Positions 8,241-16,752 of a stretch of DNA of 64,000 nt are shown here, in pieces (positions within the stretch are counted from its first letter, which is position 1; the number at the start of each line of letters is the position of its first letter). Source of the DNA: Ruminococcus albus AD2013 (GTDB lineage: Bacteria > Bacillota > Clostridia > Oscillospirales > Ruminococcaceae); the NCBI RefSeq assembly GCF_000526775.1, contig NZ_JAGS01000005.1:124001-188000 (forward strand). The letters are read 5' to 3'. A program made the translations under genes and the position numbers. The notes beneath the pieces are model-generated. The model worked only from the letters and a program-made list of their open reading frames with translations. It was not told the DNA's origin and did not search any database.

Positions 8241-9344
8241 GCTAATGCTATTCGCATGCCTTCGTTTCTTATATTTATTGCAGCATTTACATCTCTGTCA
8301 TGGTGAGTTCCGCATTCGGGACAATCCCATGCTCTCTTTAGTTTCCTTATTTTTATAACCGCAGCAGGAACAAGTCTGACTGCTTGCAAAGAATCTATCT
8401 ATCTTCACAAGCCTTTTGCCCTGTTCGTCAAGCTTGTACTTCAGGAATGTTACAAACATTCCCCAGCCGTTATCTGAAACCGACTTGCCAAATTTAAGTG
8501 CCTGAGACATTGCTTGCATGTTAAGATCTTCTATACATACACAATCATAGGCATTGGCTATCTGTCTTGACTGTTTATGTAGAAAGTCCTTTCGTTGATT
8601 TGCAACTTTCTCATGCATTTTAGCAACCTTGATACGTTGTTTATCACGGTTTTTAGTGCCTTTCTGCATAAGAGAAAGCTTTCTTTGTTCTCTTTTTAGC
8701 TTTTTTTCAGCTCTTCTGTAGTATCCGGGGTAAGCCGGTTCATTGCCGTTGCTGTCTTTGTACAGCTCGTGCATCGAAAAATCAAGCCCTAAGAAGTCAT
8801 GCAGTTCCTGTTCCTGTACTTGGTTTTCGTACTCATACAGAATACTAGCATAGTATTTTCCGCTTGGAGTCTGACTTACTGTCACAGACTTGAGAACATA
8901 TTCATCAGGAATGTTCCTGTGCTGTTTTACTTTGACTTGTCCGACTTTAGGTAATTTCAAGTATCCATTGGATATGACTATGTTACCCTTGATACAAACG
9001 GTAGAATAGCTGTTCTTTTTACATTTTTTTGATTTGAACCTTGGGAAACCTGTTTTAGGCTGTTTGAAATAGTTCTGAAACGCTGTATCCAGGTGTCGAA
9101 GCGACTGCTGCAATGATACGCTGTCCACTTCCCGTAAGAATGAGTATTTCTCCATTTTCTTAAGTTCAGCCATTTCTTTGGCACAAGCGTTGTAACTTAA
9201 AGTTGTCTCATATTCTTTATACTGCTTGATTCTTTTGTATAACCAATAGTTATATACCAATCTCACACAGCCGAAGGTTTTGGCAAACAAAACCTTTTGC
9301 TCGTTATTTGGGTATATTCTGAATTTAAATGCTTTGTTTGCCAT
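8237..9344 (-). pseudogene. tnpB: TnpB nuclease, frameshifted before its last catalytic Asp
   Basis: A canonical TnpB reading begins at the ATG at 9344 (AAGGAG 8 nt upstream) with MANKAFKFRIYPN. It has RuvC-I Asp in FLGLDFSMHE and RuvC-II Glu in VCIEDLNMQAM, then the first zinc Cys pair in TCSCCGYKNKE. Just after that, around 8320-8330, the frame shifts: the original frame stops at 8298, whereas the neighbouring frame continues with WDCPECGTHHDRDVNAAINI to a TAG at 8237-8239. The second CxxC and the third catalytic Asp are thus out of frame and the nuclease should be dead. The element lacks tnpA. The cause is a one-base indel in CTAAAGAGAGC, or a sequencing error. Confidence 0.85.
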
Positions 9345-9389
9345 AGTGTTCACTCCTTTTATGGCTTTATGTTCTGATTTTTAATTCTT

Positions 9390-9449
9390 TTAGTGATGCA
9401 TTAGTATAGCTGCAGCGGATAATCCACATACTATTGTTTTGAGATTCAC
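9390..9449 (-). CDS. 19-codon leader ORF with hydrophobic core
   Basis: A GTG start (9447-9449) with AAGGAG 7 nt upstream opens a 19-aa frame, MNLKTIVCGLSAAAILMHH. It looks like the beginning of a secreted protein signal peptide. It lies between promoter module B and tnpB-2. It may be the 5' end of the gene whose 3' part is at 7865-8110, cut by the transposon, or an unrelated leader. Low certainty. Confidence 0.4.
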   Translation of the reverse strand: MNLKTIVCGLSAAAILMHH

Positions 9450-9479
9450 GAAACCACTCCTTAAATAACTTACATAATT

Positions 9480-9488
9480 ATTATAGCA
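9480..9488 (-). promoter_or_regulatory. promoter module B (extended -10)
   Basis: The minus strand has TGCTATAAT after an A/T-tract, and the palindrome lies upstream (9531-9548). The order and spacing match parA promoter module C (45 versus 46 bp between the -10 block and the palindrome core). Confidence 0.65.
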
Positions 9489-9530
9489 GATTTTTTGAAA
9501 AAAAAAAATTATATATAGTGAAAACAAATT

Positions 9531-9548
9531 TGTGTCACGCGTGACACA
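9531..9548. repeat. palindrome site 2 (exact)
   Basis: TGTGTCACGCGTGACACA, upstream of promoter module B. Confidence 0.9.
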
Positions 9549-9618
9549 AATAATGGGATTATTAATGCTAACATCTTAAGATTAAACGCATCATTCAAAA
9601 GGGAAGTGGACTGAACTT

Positions 9619-9843
9619 ATGGATGAGATCTCTGATGAACGCGATCTGCATGAATATACAGACAAAGAACTTGCTGATTAGTGGGAAGAATTTTCTGATG
9701 TAGCGACAATTCTAACAAAAGAGAACAGAAACGTACTGGATCAGAACTGGTTCGGCTGGGGAAAGGGAACTGAAGTGCTGGATGTATGGCATTGGTTCGA
9801 TGAGCGTTTTTCCACCGGACTTGGAAAATACATGGAAAAATAA
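9619..9843 (+). pseudogene. small decayed gene with internal TAG
   Basis: A 74-codon frame starting at ATG 9619 reads MDEISDERDLHEYTDKELAD, a TAG at 9679-9681, then WEEFSDVATIL and an acidic, Trp-rich C-terminus (DVWHWFDERFSTGLGKYMEK) ending at TAA. The continuous protein-like character on both sides of the stop suggests a nonsense mutation. A terminator follows 18 bp later. The family was not recognised. Confidence 0.6.
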
Positions 9844-9860
9844 TGTAATTTAGTTTTTGA

Positions 9861-9890
9861 AGCCCCTGCACACCGTTGCAGGGCTTTTTT
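9861..9890 (+). terminator. terminator next to palindrome 3
   Basis: Stem AGCCC-TGCA / TGCA-GGGCT followed by TTTTTT. The palindrome begins directly at the end of the T-run. Confidence 0.85.
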
Positions 9891-9907
9891 GTGTCACGCG
9901 TGACACT
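9890..9907. repeat. palindrome site 3 (16-bp core exact)
   Basis: The GTGTCACGCGTGACAC core lies directly after a terminator T-run. The outermost base pair is not matched. The remaining bases up to 10155 are A+T-rich and hold no gene. Confidence 0.85.
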
Positions 9908-10155
9908 CTCGGATAAATGGATTTCAAGCTAAAATAGTCGTGAAAGTATCAAAGCAATTTCCATTCATCTATTTTCTGCTGAAGTGAACGTTTATCATAA
10001 CTGAGAATACTAATTTAGATTATTCAAACTATTTAAAATACAATATATTATACTTTATGCGTTAATGTGATTTTTAACAATCAATATATTGCATTTTATT
10101 TTGAAACGTAATATAGTTCAGAAACACAAACTATGAAGGACGAGGAGCGTTCTTA

Positions 10156-10285
10156 ATGAAGACAAACAGAGAATTACAAGACAGAGCTTTCAGAAAAATC
10201 AATGGTCTCGGTCGGAACAACAGCTCGTTTTGAAAGTGGGAATGATATAGGTCCGCTATATAAAGCAGTTGCTGAGAAAGCTTAA
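10156..10285 (+). pseudogene. small gene broken by a frameshift at an A-run
   Basis: ATG 10156 opens MKTNRELQDRAFRKIN with GAGGAG upstream but soon hits a stop. From about 10195 the +1 frame continues as VSVGTTARFESG and NDIGPLYKAVAEKA to TAA 10283-10285. An indel near the run of five A (about 10194-10198) would join them into a roughly 42-aa protein. The family was not recognised. Alternatively this is a homopolymer sequencing error. Confidence 0.5.
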
Positions 10286-10346
10286 GATAAATTCTTATTC
10301 GTTTGAGTGAAACGACAGCAAAAGAACATATGCTTACAGCACAAAG

Positions 10347-10378
10347 GGGCGGTTCCGATTTGGAACCGCCCTTGCTGT
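10347..10378 (+). terminator. strong terminator
   Basis: A 10-bp perfect stem GGGCGGTTCC / GGAACCGCCC followed by TTGCTGTTTT on the + strand. The convergent ATPase gene ends at its right edge. Confidence 0.8.
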
Positions 10379-10379
10379 T

Positions 10380-11972
10380 TTATACCGTACCCTCGTAAAT
10401 TGTCTTGTCACCAATCTTGACAAGCTTTACACCCTGTTCTTTGTTTTTGTTGAAATTAAATGTCAGCATATATCCGACGTTAAGACCGAAATGATCGAGG
10501 TATCCGACAAGCTGCTGCTCACCGTCGGCATTGTATTTCTGCCCACGCCATATTTTTAGTTCAATAATATCCTGTTGCCCGAGATAGTCCACCACAACAT
10601 CGGTGCGTGTCTGATCTCTGGTCTGCGCTTCTATATAGTAGTTGCCTGTACCGTTGATAATAGGCTTTAGGAACAGCAGAAACTGCTCACGCCCGTCCTT
10701 TTCCTTGAATTTATCTTCAAGCGGACCGAATATCTGAGTATAGGTCTTTATAAAATGCTCTATTACTAGGCGCATATTCAGCCTGCCGTCTTCCACAAAG
10801 ATGTTTTTGGCAAGTGTGCCTTCATTGAACATCGCACTTGATTTGATCTCCTCGTCTGAAAGAAAAAGGTTATACAGCAGCGTTTCAAATATCCTGTTGG
10901 AAATGGCAACTGTATTGTGATTGTTCTTTATGAAACCGTACATCTCCATTTGAGAGATAGACTCCTGAAGCGCGGAATATGAAAGTGTTGTACCTTCCAT
11001 GAGGATACTTCTGATCGATCTTTTAAGATCGGGATAGTTTGTCAACTTGCCCGTGAGCGACTGGAAAAGCGAGTTCTTTTCGGAAAGCAATATCTTAATT
11101 GCTTCATTGAAGCCCTGTTTAGTCCATGCTTTATTAAGACTGTCAAACTTGTCCGGTACAAGCTGCTCGTCGATGATCTGGCATATACGGCTGACAAGGA
11201 ACGGATATCCGCTTGTGTGTTCGTAGATCGAATCGGCAATAAGCTTTGTGTTCATACCCGTGTTATGATCGGCTTCGTATTCGTCAAGCATACCCTTGAT
11301 ACCGTCGGCTGACAGTGACATATCTATCTTGAAATCCGCAGAGATATTCCAGGGGCTGTTGACCTTTGAATCATTATCGTTTCTGATATTTCCCTTGATG
11401 TGCTTTATATCGGCAACTCCAGCAAGGATCACTGACTGAAACGCAGGATTGTCCTCGTCGTCTTCTCTTTCAAGATACTGGAGCCTAAGCTGTGCAAGGA
11501 AGTCCAGAAACACCTGATTGTTTGATGCGCTGTCTACTTCGTCAATGATAAAGACAATTGGCTTGGGAGAAACCTCACACCATTTTGAAAATAAAAGAAA
11601 CAACTCGCCAAGTCTTGCTTTATTCGCCTCTCTATTTGCGAAATCATTAAATGTATCAATGATTTCGGATGGGAGTGTCATCTTTGAAGCTTTTCGTATT
11701 ATAAGCAGTGATAATGTTCTGACAAAGCTCTCTTCATCGGCAAAATCTGCGGTGCCGATTGCCTGAAAATCAAGTCTTAATACAACGTACTCGTCTTTCA
11801 GATACCTTTCAAGAGCAGCAAGAGTAGTGGTCTTTCCGAATTGCCGCGCCCTGTTTATTGTGAAGTAGTCGCCGTTATCTATCATCACCTTAATCTTATT
11901 CAATCGATCAGTGATGTCAACCATATAATTCTTAGAAGGATTACATAGTCCTGTGGTCTTGAACTTTTTCAT
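10380..11972 (-). CDS. AAA-like ATPase with C-terminal PD-(D/E)XK nuclease domain
   Basis: 530 aa. A P-loop in RARQFGKTTT (about 43-52) and a Walker B acidic pair in PIVFIIDEVDSA define an AAA-type ATPase. The C-terminal 100 residues carry TDVVVDY followed by DIIELKIWRG, the D..ExK pattern of PD-(D/E)XK nucleases. This matches the AAA-ATPase-like/DUF1703 architecture, common in Firmicutes and Bacteroidetes mobile DNA; its role is unproven but often assumed to be defence-related. The ATG at 11972 is chosen because GAAAGGGG lies just upstream and the protein then starts MKKFKTTGLCNPSKNYMVDI, typical for the family; the upstream ATG at 12014 lacks such a site. It is a single-gene transcript. Confidence 0.85.
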   Translation of the reverse strand: MKKFKTTGLCNPSKNYMVDITDRLNKIKVMIDNGDYFTINRARQFGKTTTLAALERYLKDEYVVLRLDFQAIGTADFADEESFVRTLSLLIIRKASKMTLPSEIIDTFNDFANREANKARLGELFLLFSKWCEVSPKPIVFIIDEVDSASNNQVFLDFLAQLRLQYLEREDDEDNPAFQSVILAGVADIKHIKGNIRNDNDSKVNSPWNISADFKIDMSLSADGIKGMLDEYEADHNTGMNTKLIADSIYEHTSGYPFLVSRICQIIDEQLVPDKFDSLNKAWTKQGFNEAIKILLSEKNSLFQSLTGKLTNYPDLKRSIRSILMEGTTLSYSALQESISQMEMYGFIKNNHNTVAISNRIFETLLYNLFLSDEEIKSSAMFNEGTLAKNIFVEDGRLNMRLVIEHFIKTYTQIFGPLEDKFKEKDGREQFLLFLKPIINGTGNYYIEAQTRDQTRTDVVVDYLGQQDIIELKIWRGQKYNADGEQQLVGYLDHFGLNVGYMLTFNFNKNKEQGVKLVKIGDKTIYEGTV

Positions 11973-12014
11973 GACTGTACGCCCCTTTCTGCGCGCGTAT
12001 ACATACTCTATCAT

Positions 12015-12376
12015 TATAATTATAGCACAGAAAATCCTTTAATGCAACCCTTCGCTGAAATGTTTCATAAGGGAGAAGAATACAAGTCATAGCTTTCTTT
12101 TGTTCTTCTTCGCAGACTGCTCACATTTATGAATTTCTTTCTGGACAAGTTTAAAGATATTTCATTTACAAAGTCTCTAAAACGTCAGTAGATATATGGA
12201 GGGTTTTGTTGCCGCGAAGCACTGCATATCATTATCAATACTGAAATTTTTCAGTGGTTATGCTTAACGAAATGGGATTGCATTTTCGGGGGGCGATATG
12301 ATATAATTAATGGGTAAGAGTGGGCGGTCAGCTTGCTCATATAAATCATGATTTTCTGTAGTAGGTGGGTTGAGTT
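12015..12376. promoter_or_regulatory. intergenic region with the CPBP gene promoter
   Basis: The stretch contains no gene. A promoter for the CPBP gene is visible: TTGCAT at 12278-12283, an 18-bp spacer and TATAAT at 12302-12307. Confidence 0.6.
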
Positions 12377-13069
12377 ATGGATTCCAAAATAATGGATAAA
12401 AAAAAGGATATACGGATTCTTGCATTGGCAATTATAAGTACATTGATAATTGCGATGATGACAAGATTGCCAAAATTGTTATTGCTATTGATACATGCAG
12501 ATGTAAGTGGAAATGTACTGAATCTGATAAAATCGATTTTTAAATTCATACTGGCTGGAACGACTGCTTTAGTCATCAGAAATCTGTTGAACGAGAAAGT
12601 GAAGATAGGAAAAAGAAACCTGGTTAAGGGCATTTTCCTGTATGGCACTATAGTAGTTATAGCAACGGTTTTACAGTTTATAGTTAATTTTTATGATTTG
12701 GAAAAAGGTATTATGGAAGCTATGCCGTCGCTATTGCTATTAATAATCCAGTGTATAAGTGTGGGAGTTTATGAGGAAATTCTTTGCCGAGGCCTTTTGT
12801 TTACAGCATTCAGAAATTATTTCGGAGAAGGAAAGAAGAAGATATTTTTAGCAATTCTACTCTCAGGGCTGGTGTTTGGATTGCTGCATCTGACTAATCT
12901 CATTAACAGACCTGACCAGATCATGTCTGTACTGCTTCAGGTCGTTTATACCACAGTTGGCGGCATTGTGTTTGCATTTGTGTATTATCGTACAGACAAT
13001 CTGCTCCCATGTATAATCCTTCATACACTTTTCAATTTCAGTGGTACATATTGGAAATGTTTTGTTTAG
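12377..13069 (+). CDS. CPBP family intramembrane metalloprotease
   Basis: A 230-aa membrane protein with about six hydrophobic segments. The CPBP/Abi glutamic-protease motifs are present: E133-E134 with R138 in VYEEILCRG, H171 in VFGLLHLTN, and H216 with N220 in ILHTLFNFSG. The family includes CAAX-type proteases and bacteriocin self-immunity proteins in the membrane. The ATG follows AGGTGGG by about 8 nt. No bacteriocin gene is visible nearby, so a specific role cannot be given. Confidence 0.85.
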   Translation: MDSKIMDKKKDIRILALAIISTLIIAMMTRLPKLLLLLIHADVSGNVLNLIKSIFKFILAGTTALVIRNLLNEKVKIGKRNLVKGIFLYGTIVVIATVLQFIVNFYDLEKGIMEAMPSLLLLIIQCISVGVYEEILCRGLLFTAFRNYFGEGKKKIFLAILLSGLVFGLLHLTNLINRPDQIMSVLLQVVYTTVGGIVFAFVYYRTDNLLPCIILHTLFNFSGTYWKCFV

Positions 13070-13230
13070 ATGAAGCTGGGGGTGAGAAGTATAGCGATAT
13101 CTAAACGAATCGCCTGTATGATCCGGACATTTGATGAATTAAACTTATGATTTGCCGAATAGTAAGCAAAATTCCGGTTTGATGGCAATAATATAAACTC
13201 TGATTTGGCTTAGAATTCAAAAAACAACAA

Positions 13231-13262
13231 TACCCCCGAGTGCTTGTAACACTCAGGGGTAA
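13231..13262. terminator. hairpin between the CPBP gene and palindrome 4
   Basis: TACCCC and GAGTG pair with CACTC and GGGGTA around a short loop. It is not followed by a good T-run on either strand. Bases 13070-13230 hold no gene. Confidence 0.5.
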
Positions 13263-13290
13263 TCTCTAATGGGTCGTTCCCTATGAGTGC

Positions 13291-13308
13291 TGTGTCACGC
13301 GTGACACA
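13291..13308. repeat. palindrome site 4 (exact)
   Basis: TGTGTCACGCGTGACACA directly after the T-run of a minus-strand terminator, the same layout as site 3. Confidence 0.9.
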
Positions 13309-13312
13309 AAAA

Positions 13313-13338
13313 ACCACCGGCATAAAAATACCGGTGGT
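13313..13338 (-). terminator. terminator of the minus-strand small-gene pair
   Basis: Stem ACCACCGG / CCGGTGGT followed on the minus strand by TTTTTT, which runs into palindrome 4. Confidence 0.85.
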
Positions 13339-13360
13339 TGATCAAGAAAAACTTACTAAG

Positions 13361-13667
13361 TTATTCTTTTTCTCTAAGATCAAGTACCGAGGAGCCAGTA
13401 ACTTCGTTGTTTACGAGAAATTTTATTATATCATCGTATATTGTCTGTATTTCTTCATCTGTTGTGACCTTAGAAAAGAGAGGTAACTGATTTATCTGTT
13501 TGTCTTTGAAGTGTACATCTTTACTAAGCGTTGTATAAATAGCATAATCAGTTTTCCGTTCTTTTTTTTGATGCAACCACAGATGAATGATGGTCGATTA
13601 TATGCATCTCTATGATATATTCTGTATTGATAGCCATTCCGTTCTTAGTAATAATAATCTTCTTCAT
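13361..13667 (-). pseudogene. small gene interrupted at an A8 run
   Basis: An ATG (13665-13667) with AGGAGG upstream opens MKKIIITKNGMAINTEYIIE and continues to VVASKK. There, a run of eight A (13562-13569) puts the reading into a frame that stops. The alternative frame continues as ERKTDYAIYTTLSKDVHF to LDLREKE at 13361, giving about 101 aa if joined. The ribosome binding site lies inside the last codons of the upstream gene, so the two are translationally coupled. The family was not recognised. The A8 run could be a mutation, a transcriptional-slippage site or a sequence error. Confidence 0.65.
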
Positions 13668-13669
13668 TT

Positions 13670-14188
13670 TTAGTCCTCCTGATTGAATTCTAGGTTTAAT
13701 GATTTTATTTCGTATTTTTCTCTGTCTACCGTTTCTGCAAAGGCTTCACTTACAGTTCCGACAAACTGTTCTGTTTCTTTATCGAACACAGTGTAGATTG
13801 CCTCCTGAGGGTAAATGTCTATGTAGACAGTTTTCCCGTTTACAAAAGTGCAGCGATAGTGTGACGATATAAGTCCACTATCAAAACACAGATGTCCTTT
13901 AGAAAAAGGAGCTACTTTTTCCAAAAAATCATCTGTGATCTCATCCTGATAAATCTCTGTATCGCTGAATTCTATATCAATGTATCCTGATGATTGAGAT
14001 GCACTTCCGGATAATTTAAGACCGATATACTTATTGATCGCTTCTGCTGCATCATTCCAATTTTTAAAAGGCTTTATTTGTGATATGTCTGATTTAGAAG
14101 TGGTTTTTACTGCATTGAAAAGTCTTCCATCTGTAACAGCTGACTCTTCCATTTTCCATGTGCATTCGAAAATGTATTGTGCGTCCAT
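13670..14188 (-). CDS. hypothetical protein, acidic, 172 aa
   Basis: No family was recognised. The ATG at 14188 has GAGGAGGA 4 nt upstream and is preferred over the upstream ATG at 14236. The protein starts MDAQYIFECTWKMEESAVTDG and is rich in Asp and Glu, with no membrane segment. Its 3' end carries the ribosome binding site of the next small gene. The pair probably forms an operon ending at the terminator at 13313-13338. Confidence 0.75.
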   Translation of the reverse strand: MDAQYIFECTWKMEESAVTDGRLFNAVKTTSKSDISQIKPFKNWNDAAEAINKYIGLKLSGSASQSSGYIDIEFSDTEIYQDEITDDFLEKVAPFSKGHLCFDSGLISSHYRCTFVNGKTVYIDIYPQEAIYTVFDKETEQFVGTVSEAFAETVDREKYEIKSLNLEFNQED

Positions 14189-14381
14189 TTTATCCTCCTC
14201 GAATTTTTTTAGTTTATTATTTTGTTTGGAATTCAAAATTATGGAGAGTTGTTTGGTAATGCATAATTAGCTTTAATCATCACTCTATCCTCCTATAATT
14301 TAAACTTGATCTGATCTCCCAATTATCAATCAAATCTGCATTTTAATTATACAAGAAAATTAGAAATGGTAAAAACCGTAT

Positions 14382-14502
14382 AAAACAGAAAACGCCTTGC
14401 ACGAAGCAAGACGTAATCAGAATCTCTTTCTACACCTGGTAGGCGAGCTATTATGGAGTTTATCCATAACCCTGCACGGCAGGTAGGAAAATTACTTTCC
14501 GT
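14382..14502 (-). ncRNA. candidate structured small RNA with its own promoter and terminator
   Basis: On the minus strand there is a good promoter: TTGATT at 14532-14537, a 17-bp spacer, TATTAT at 14509-14514. About 115-120 nt later a terminator hairpin (stem 14392-14400 / 14406-14414) is followed by TTTTCTGTTTT. Between them no reading frame of note exists but several hairpins do: GGAAA/TTTCC, CCTGC/GCAGG and TTATGGA/TCCATAA. No known RNA class was recognised. It lies in the 14237-14870 gap between a minus-strand and a plus-strand gene. Confidence 0.55.
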
Positions 14503-14529
14503 ATTTTCATAATACTGTATTCTGAAGCG

Positions 14530-14580
14530 AAAATCAATAGAATCTTACAGATTGAAAGGGAAGTCTTGCGGATTGAAAAG
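14530..14580. repeat. 51-bp direct repeat, copy 1
   Basis: Nearly identical (49 of 51 bases) to 16654-16704. The two copies flank the MutS-like gene and each lies upstream of a promoter that seems to serve a small RNA. Copy 1 also overlaps the -35 box of the minus-strand small RNA. Confidence 0.85.
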
Positions 14581-14689
14581 ATAAAAAACAGTCTTTGATC
14601 GCTTTAATAGAAGAGAGAATGCTTGGATTTTCGAGTACTTTCAGGACGTTGGCATTGCATTTTTATAATTTGCATGATATAATAATACT

Positions 14690-14757
14690 TAGGTAAAAAA
14701 GAGACTAAATCTTTTCGTAGGGGCAACGCCTCACCACTAAAGATACGCCTCTTGCTA
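14690..14757 (+). ncRNA. candidate structured RNA / leader before the MutS-like gene
   Basis: A promoter (TTGCAT 14655-14660, 17-bp spacer, TATAAT 14678-14683) precedes a nested three-level hairpin: AAGAG 14699-14703 with CTCTT 14749-14753, ATCTTT 14709-14714 with AAAGAT 14739-14744, and GGGGC with GCCTC around an AAC loop. There is no open frame. It could be a separate small RNA or the 5' leader of the MutS-like gene, which also has its own extended -10 (TGCTATAAT near 14821). Confidence 0.5.
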
Positions 14758-14870
14758 TTCATGTTATTATTTCTTTTATTTGTGGTGTGTTAAAGGGATA
14801 ACCAAGTAATAGAATATATATGCTATAATTATAATGAAATAGAAATAATACAAAATTTGGAGATAACAAA

Positions 14871-16526
14871 ATGGAATATTTGATATTGATATCGCTGATG
14901 ATAGTTACTGCTATTGTTATAACTATCGTTCAAGATAAAAAACGGCAAAAACGTATCCTTTACTACATAAGATCTTCCTTTGGCGTGCCTCGTGATGATA
15001 CTGAGGAGCAGTTCTACAGACTTGGCAACATTGAAACTCTTTATCTGATGGACAAGAAAAGTATATCTGAACATGAGATTGTTGATGATATCACTTGGGA
15101 AGATCTTAGCATGGATAATATTTTTGCCCTTGTCAACCACACGGACAGTTATATCGGGGAGCAATGTCTGTACTCAAAGCTGCATGATCTTTCAAAAACA
15201 GAAAGCGACCTGAAGCAGCTTGAAGAAAAAATATCTTTCTTTGATACTAACGAAGACAAAAGATTCGAAGTCAGAGAAAAGCTATATTTTCTGGGCAAAT
15301 CGTATGTGAACTACGATATGCCGATACTGATAGAAAACATATCCAAGCACAAGCTGAAAAATAGTAAGTTTTATTATGCACTGTCATATCTGCTTATGAT
15401 ATCTATAGCAGCTGCCATTATAATAAGAAAACCAGTTTTTATCGGAATGTGCATAGCTGTTTATCTTATAAATATGATCATCCACACGATAAAAAAGGAA
15501 AAAATGGACATAAAGGTAAAGTCTGTATTCAATTTAGGGAAAATGCTGAATACATCATTTTCGCTGGCTGAGCTTGTTCCGGAATTCAGCAATGAGATAT
15601 CAGAAGATCTGAACACATTGAAAAGCACCGCAAAAAGATCGACTTTTCTCGAACAGAAGAATGCTACCGATAATAAAGATGACGTCAGTATGATGATGTC
15701 ATATTTACTCGGTCCACTCATGATCGACTTTATCATGTACGATAAGATCATATCTGAACTTATTGAAAAAAAGTCGGAATGTATGCGTATATACAAGTTT
15801 ATCGGTGAGATAGACTGTAGTGTATCAATAGCTTCGTACAGAAAAAGTGCGGCGACATACTGTATTCCTAAAACAGCAGATAATGACAGTTTTTCGTTCG
15901 TCGGATTAGTTCATCCTGCTATATCAAATGCGATACCGAATGATATTGAATATGATCGCAATATAATAATCACAGGCTCTAATGCTTCCGGTAAATCCAC
16001 ATTTATCAAATCCACAGCTATAAACCTTATTCTTGGTCAGACCATACATACCTGCACTTCCGAAAGCGCTTCTGTACCCAAATGCGGTGTGATCACATCA
16101 ATGGCTGTGAGAGATGATATTTTATCAGGCGAAAGCTATTATATCCGTGAAATAAAGTATCTGAAGAGAATGATTGAGCTCTGTCAAGAGGACAGACTGC
16201 TGTTTCTTGCAATAGACGAGATACTTAAAGGTACTAACACCAGGGAACGAATAGCAGCTTCAAAAGCGATACTGAATTATTTTACAGATAAACGATGTAT
16301 GCTCTTGGTGGCGACCCATGATCTGGAACTTGCAAAAGCATTTGATAAGATCTTTGCCAATTACTATTTCTCGGAAGTCATTGACTCGGATGACATCATG
16401 TTTGATTACACATTACACAACGGTATCAACGATTCAAGCAATGCTATAAAACTTTTAAGCGCTATAGGTTTTCCGGATGATATAGTTGATAAAGCAAAAG
16501 AAGAAATCGCAAAACCGGATATATAG
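14871..16526 (+). CDS. membrane-anchored MutS-like ATPase
   Basis: 551 aa. An N-terminal hydrophobic segment (about 3-21) and two further segments near 167-205 anchor the protein in the membrane. The C-terminal half is a MutS-type ABC ATPase: Walker A in TGSNASGKSTFIKS (about 368-381), Walker B in LLFLAIDEILKGTN (about 444-457), and a H-loop-like VATHD. There is no MutS mismatch-binding domain (no FxE near the N-terminus). Membrane MutS-like proteins occur in many Firmicutes; their function is not established, and this is not the housekeeping repair protein. The ATG follows TTGGAG. It stands alone between candidate RNA genes. Confidence 0.85.
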   Translation: MEYLILISLMIVTAIVITIVQDKKRQKRILYYIRSSFGVPRDDTEEQFYRLGNIETLYLMDKKSISEHEIVDDITWEDLSMDNIFALVNHTDSYIGEQCLYSKLHDLSKTESDLKQLEEKISFFDTNEDKRFEVREKLYFLGKSYVNYDMPILIENISKHKLKNSKFYYALSYLLMISIAAAIIIRKPVFIGMCIAVYLINMIIHTIKKEKMDIKVKSVFNLGKMLNTSFSLAELVPEFSNEISEDLNTLKSTAKRSTFLEQKNATDNKDDVSMMMSYLLGPLMIDFIMYDKIISELIEKKSECMRIYKFIGEIDCSVSIASYRKSAATYCIPKTADNDSFSFVGLVHPAISNAIPNDIEYDRNIIITGSNASGKSTFIKSTAINLILGQTIHTCTSESASVPKCGVITSMAVRDDILSGESYYIREIKYLKRMIELCQEDRLLFLAIDEILKGTNTRERIAASKAILNYFTDKRCMLLVATHDLELAKAFDKIFANYYFSEVIDSDDIMFDYTLHNGINDSSNAIKLLSAIGFPDDIVDKAKEEIAKPDI

Positions 16527-16653
16527 CTAAAAACTGCATCAGTATAGCATTTGTATACAGCCACTGTTATTGTTTTTGTGTGAGTTTTCTATTATATGTT
16601 TTCGTTTCATAATATAAGCTTCCGATAATAACTGCGATCACTCCGTCGTATGC

Positions 16654-16704
16654 AAAATCAATAGAATCTTACAGATTGAAAGGGAAGTATTGCAGATTGA
16701 AAAG
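16654..16704. repeat. 51-bp direct repeat, copy 2
   Basis: Second copy of the repeat at 14530-14580 with two differences. It ends 14 bp before the -35 box of the small RNA at 16753. Confidence 0.85.
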
Positions 16705-16718
16705 GAGATAATGGTCTA

Positions 16719-16747
16719 TTGACTTTTGATTATTGTTATGATAAAAT
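16719..16747 (+). promoter_or_regulatory. promoter of the Cas12a-repeat-like small RNA
   Basis: TTGACT at 16719-16724, a 17-bp spacer and TAAAAT at 16742-16747, close to the sigma-A consensus. Confidence 0.75.
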
Positions 16748-16752
16748 AAATG

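Noticed and set aside
12346..12648. 100-codon minus-strand frame
   Set aside because: Antisense of the CPBP protease start, which has clear motifs and a promoter.
9890..13308. The 18-bp palindromes as plain transcription terminators
   Set aside because: They lack T-runs of their own, several stand next to genuine terminators, and two lie upstream of or inside a promoter-leader region.
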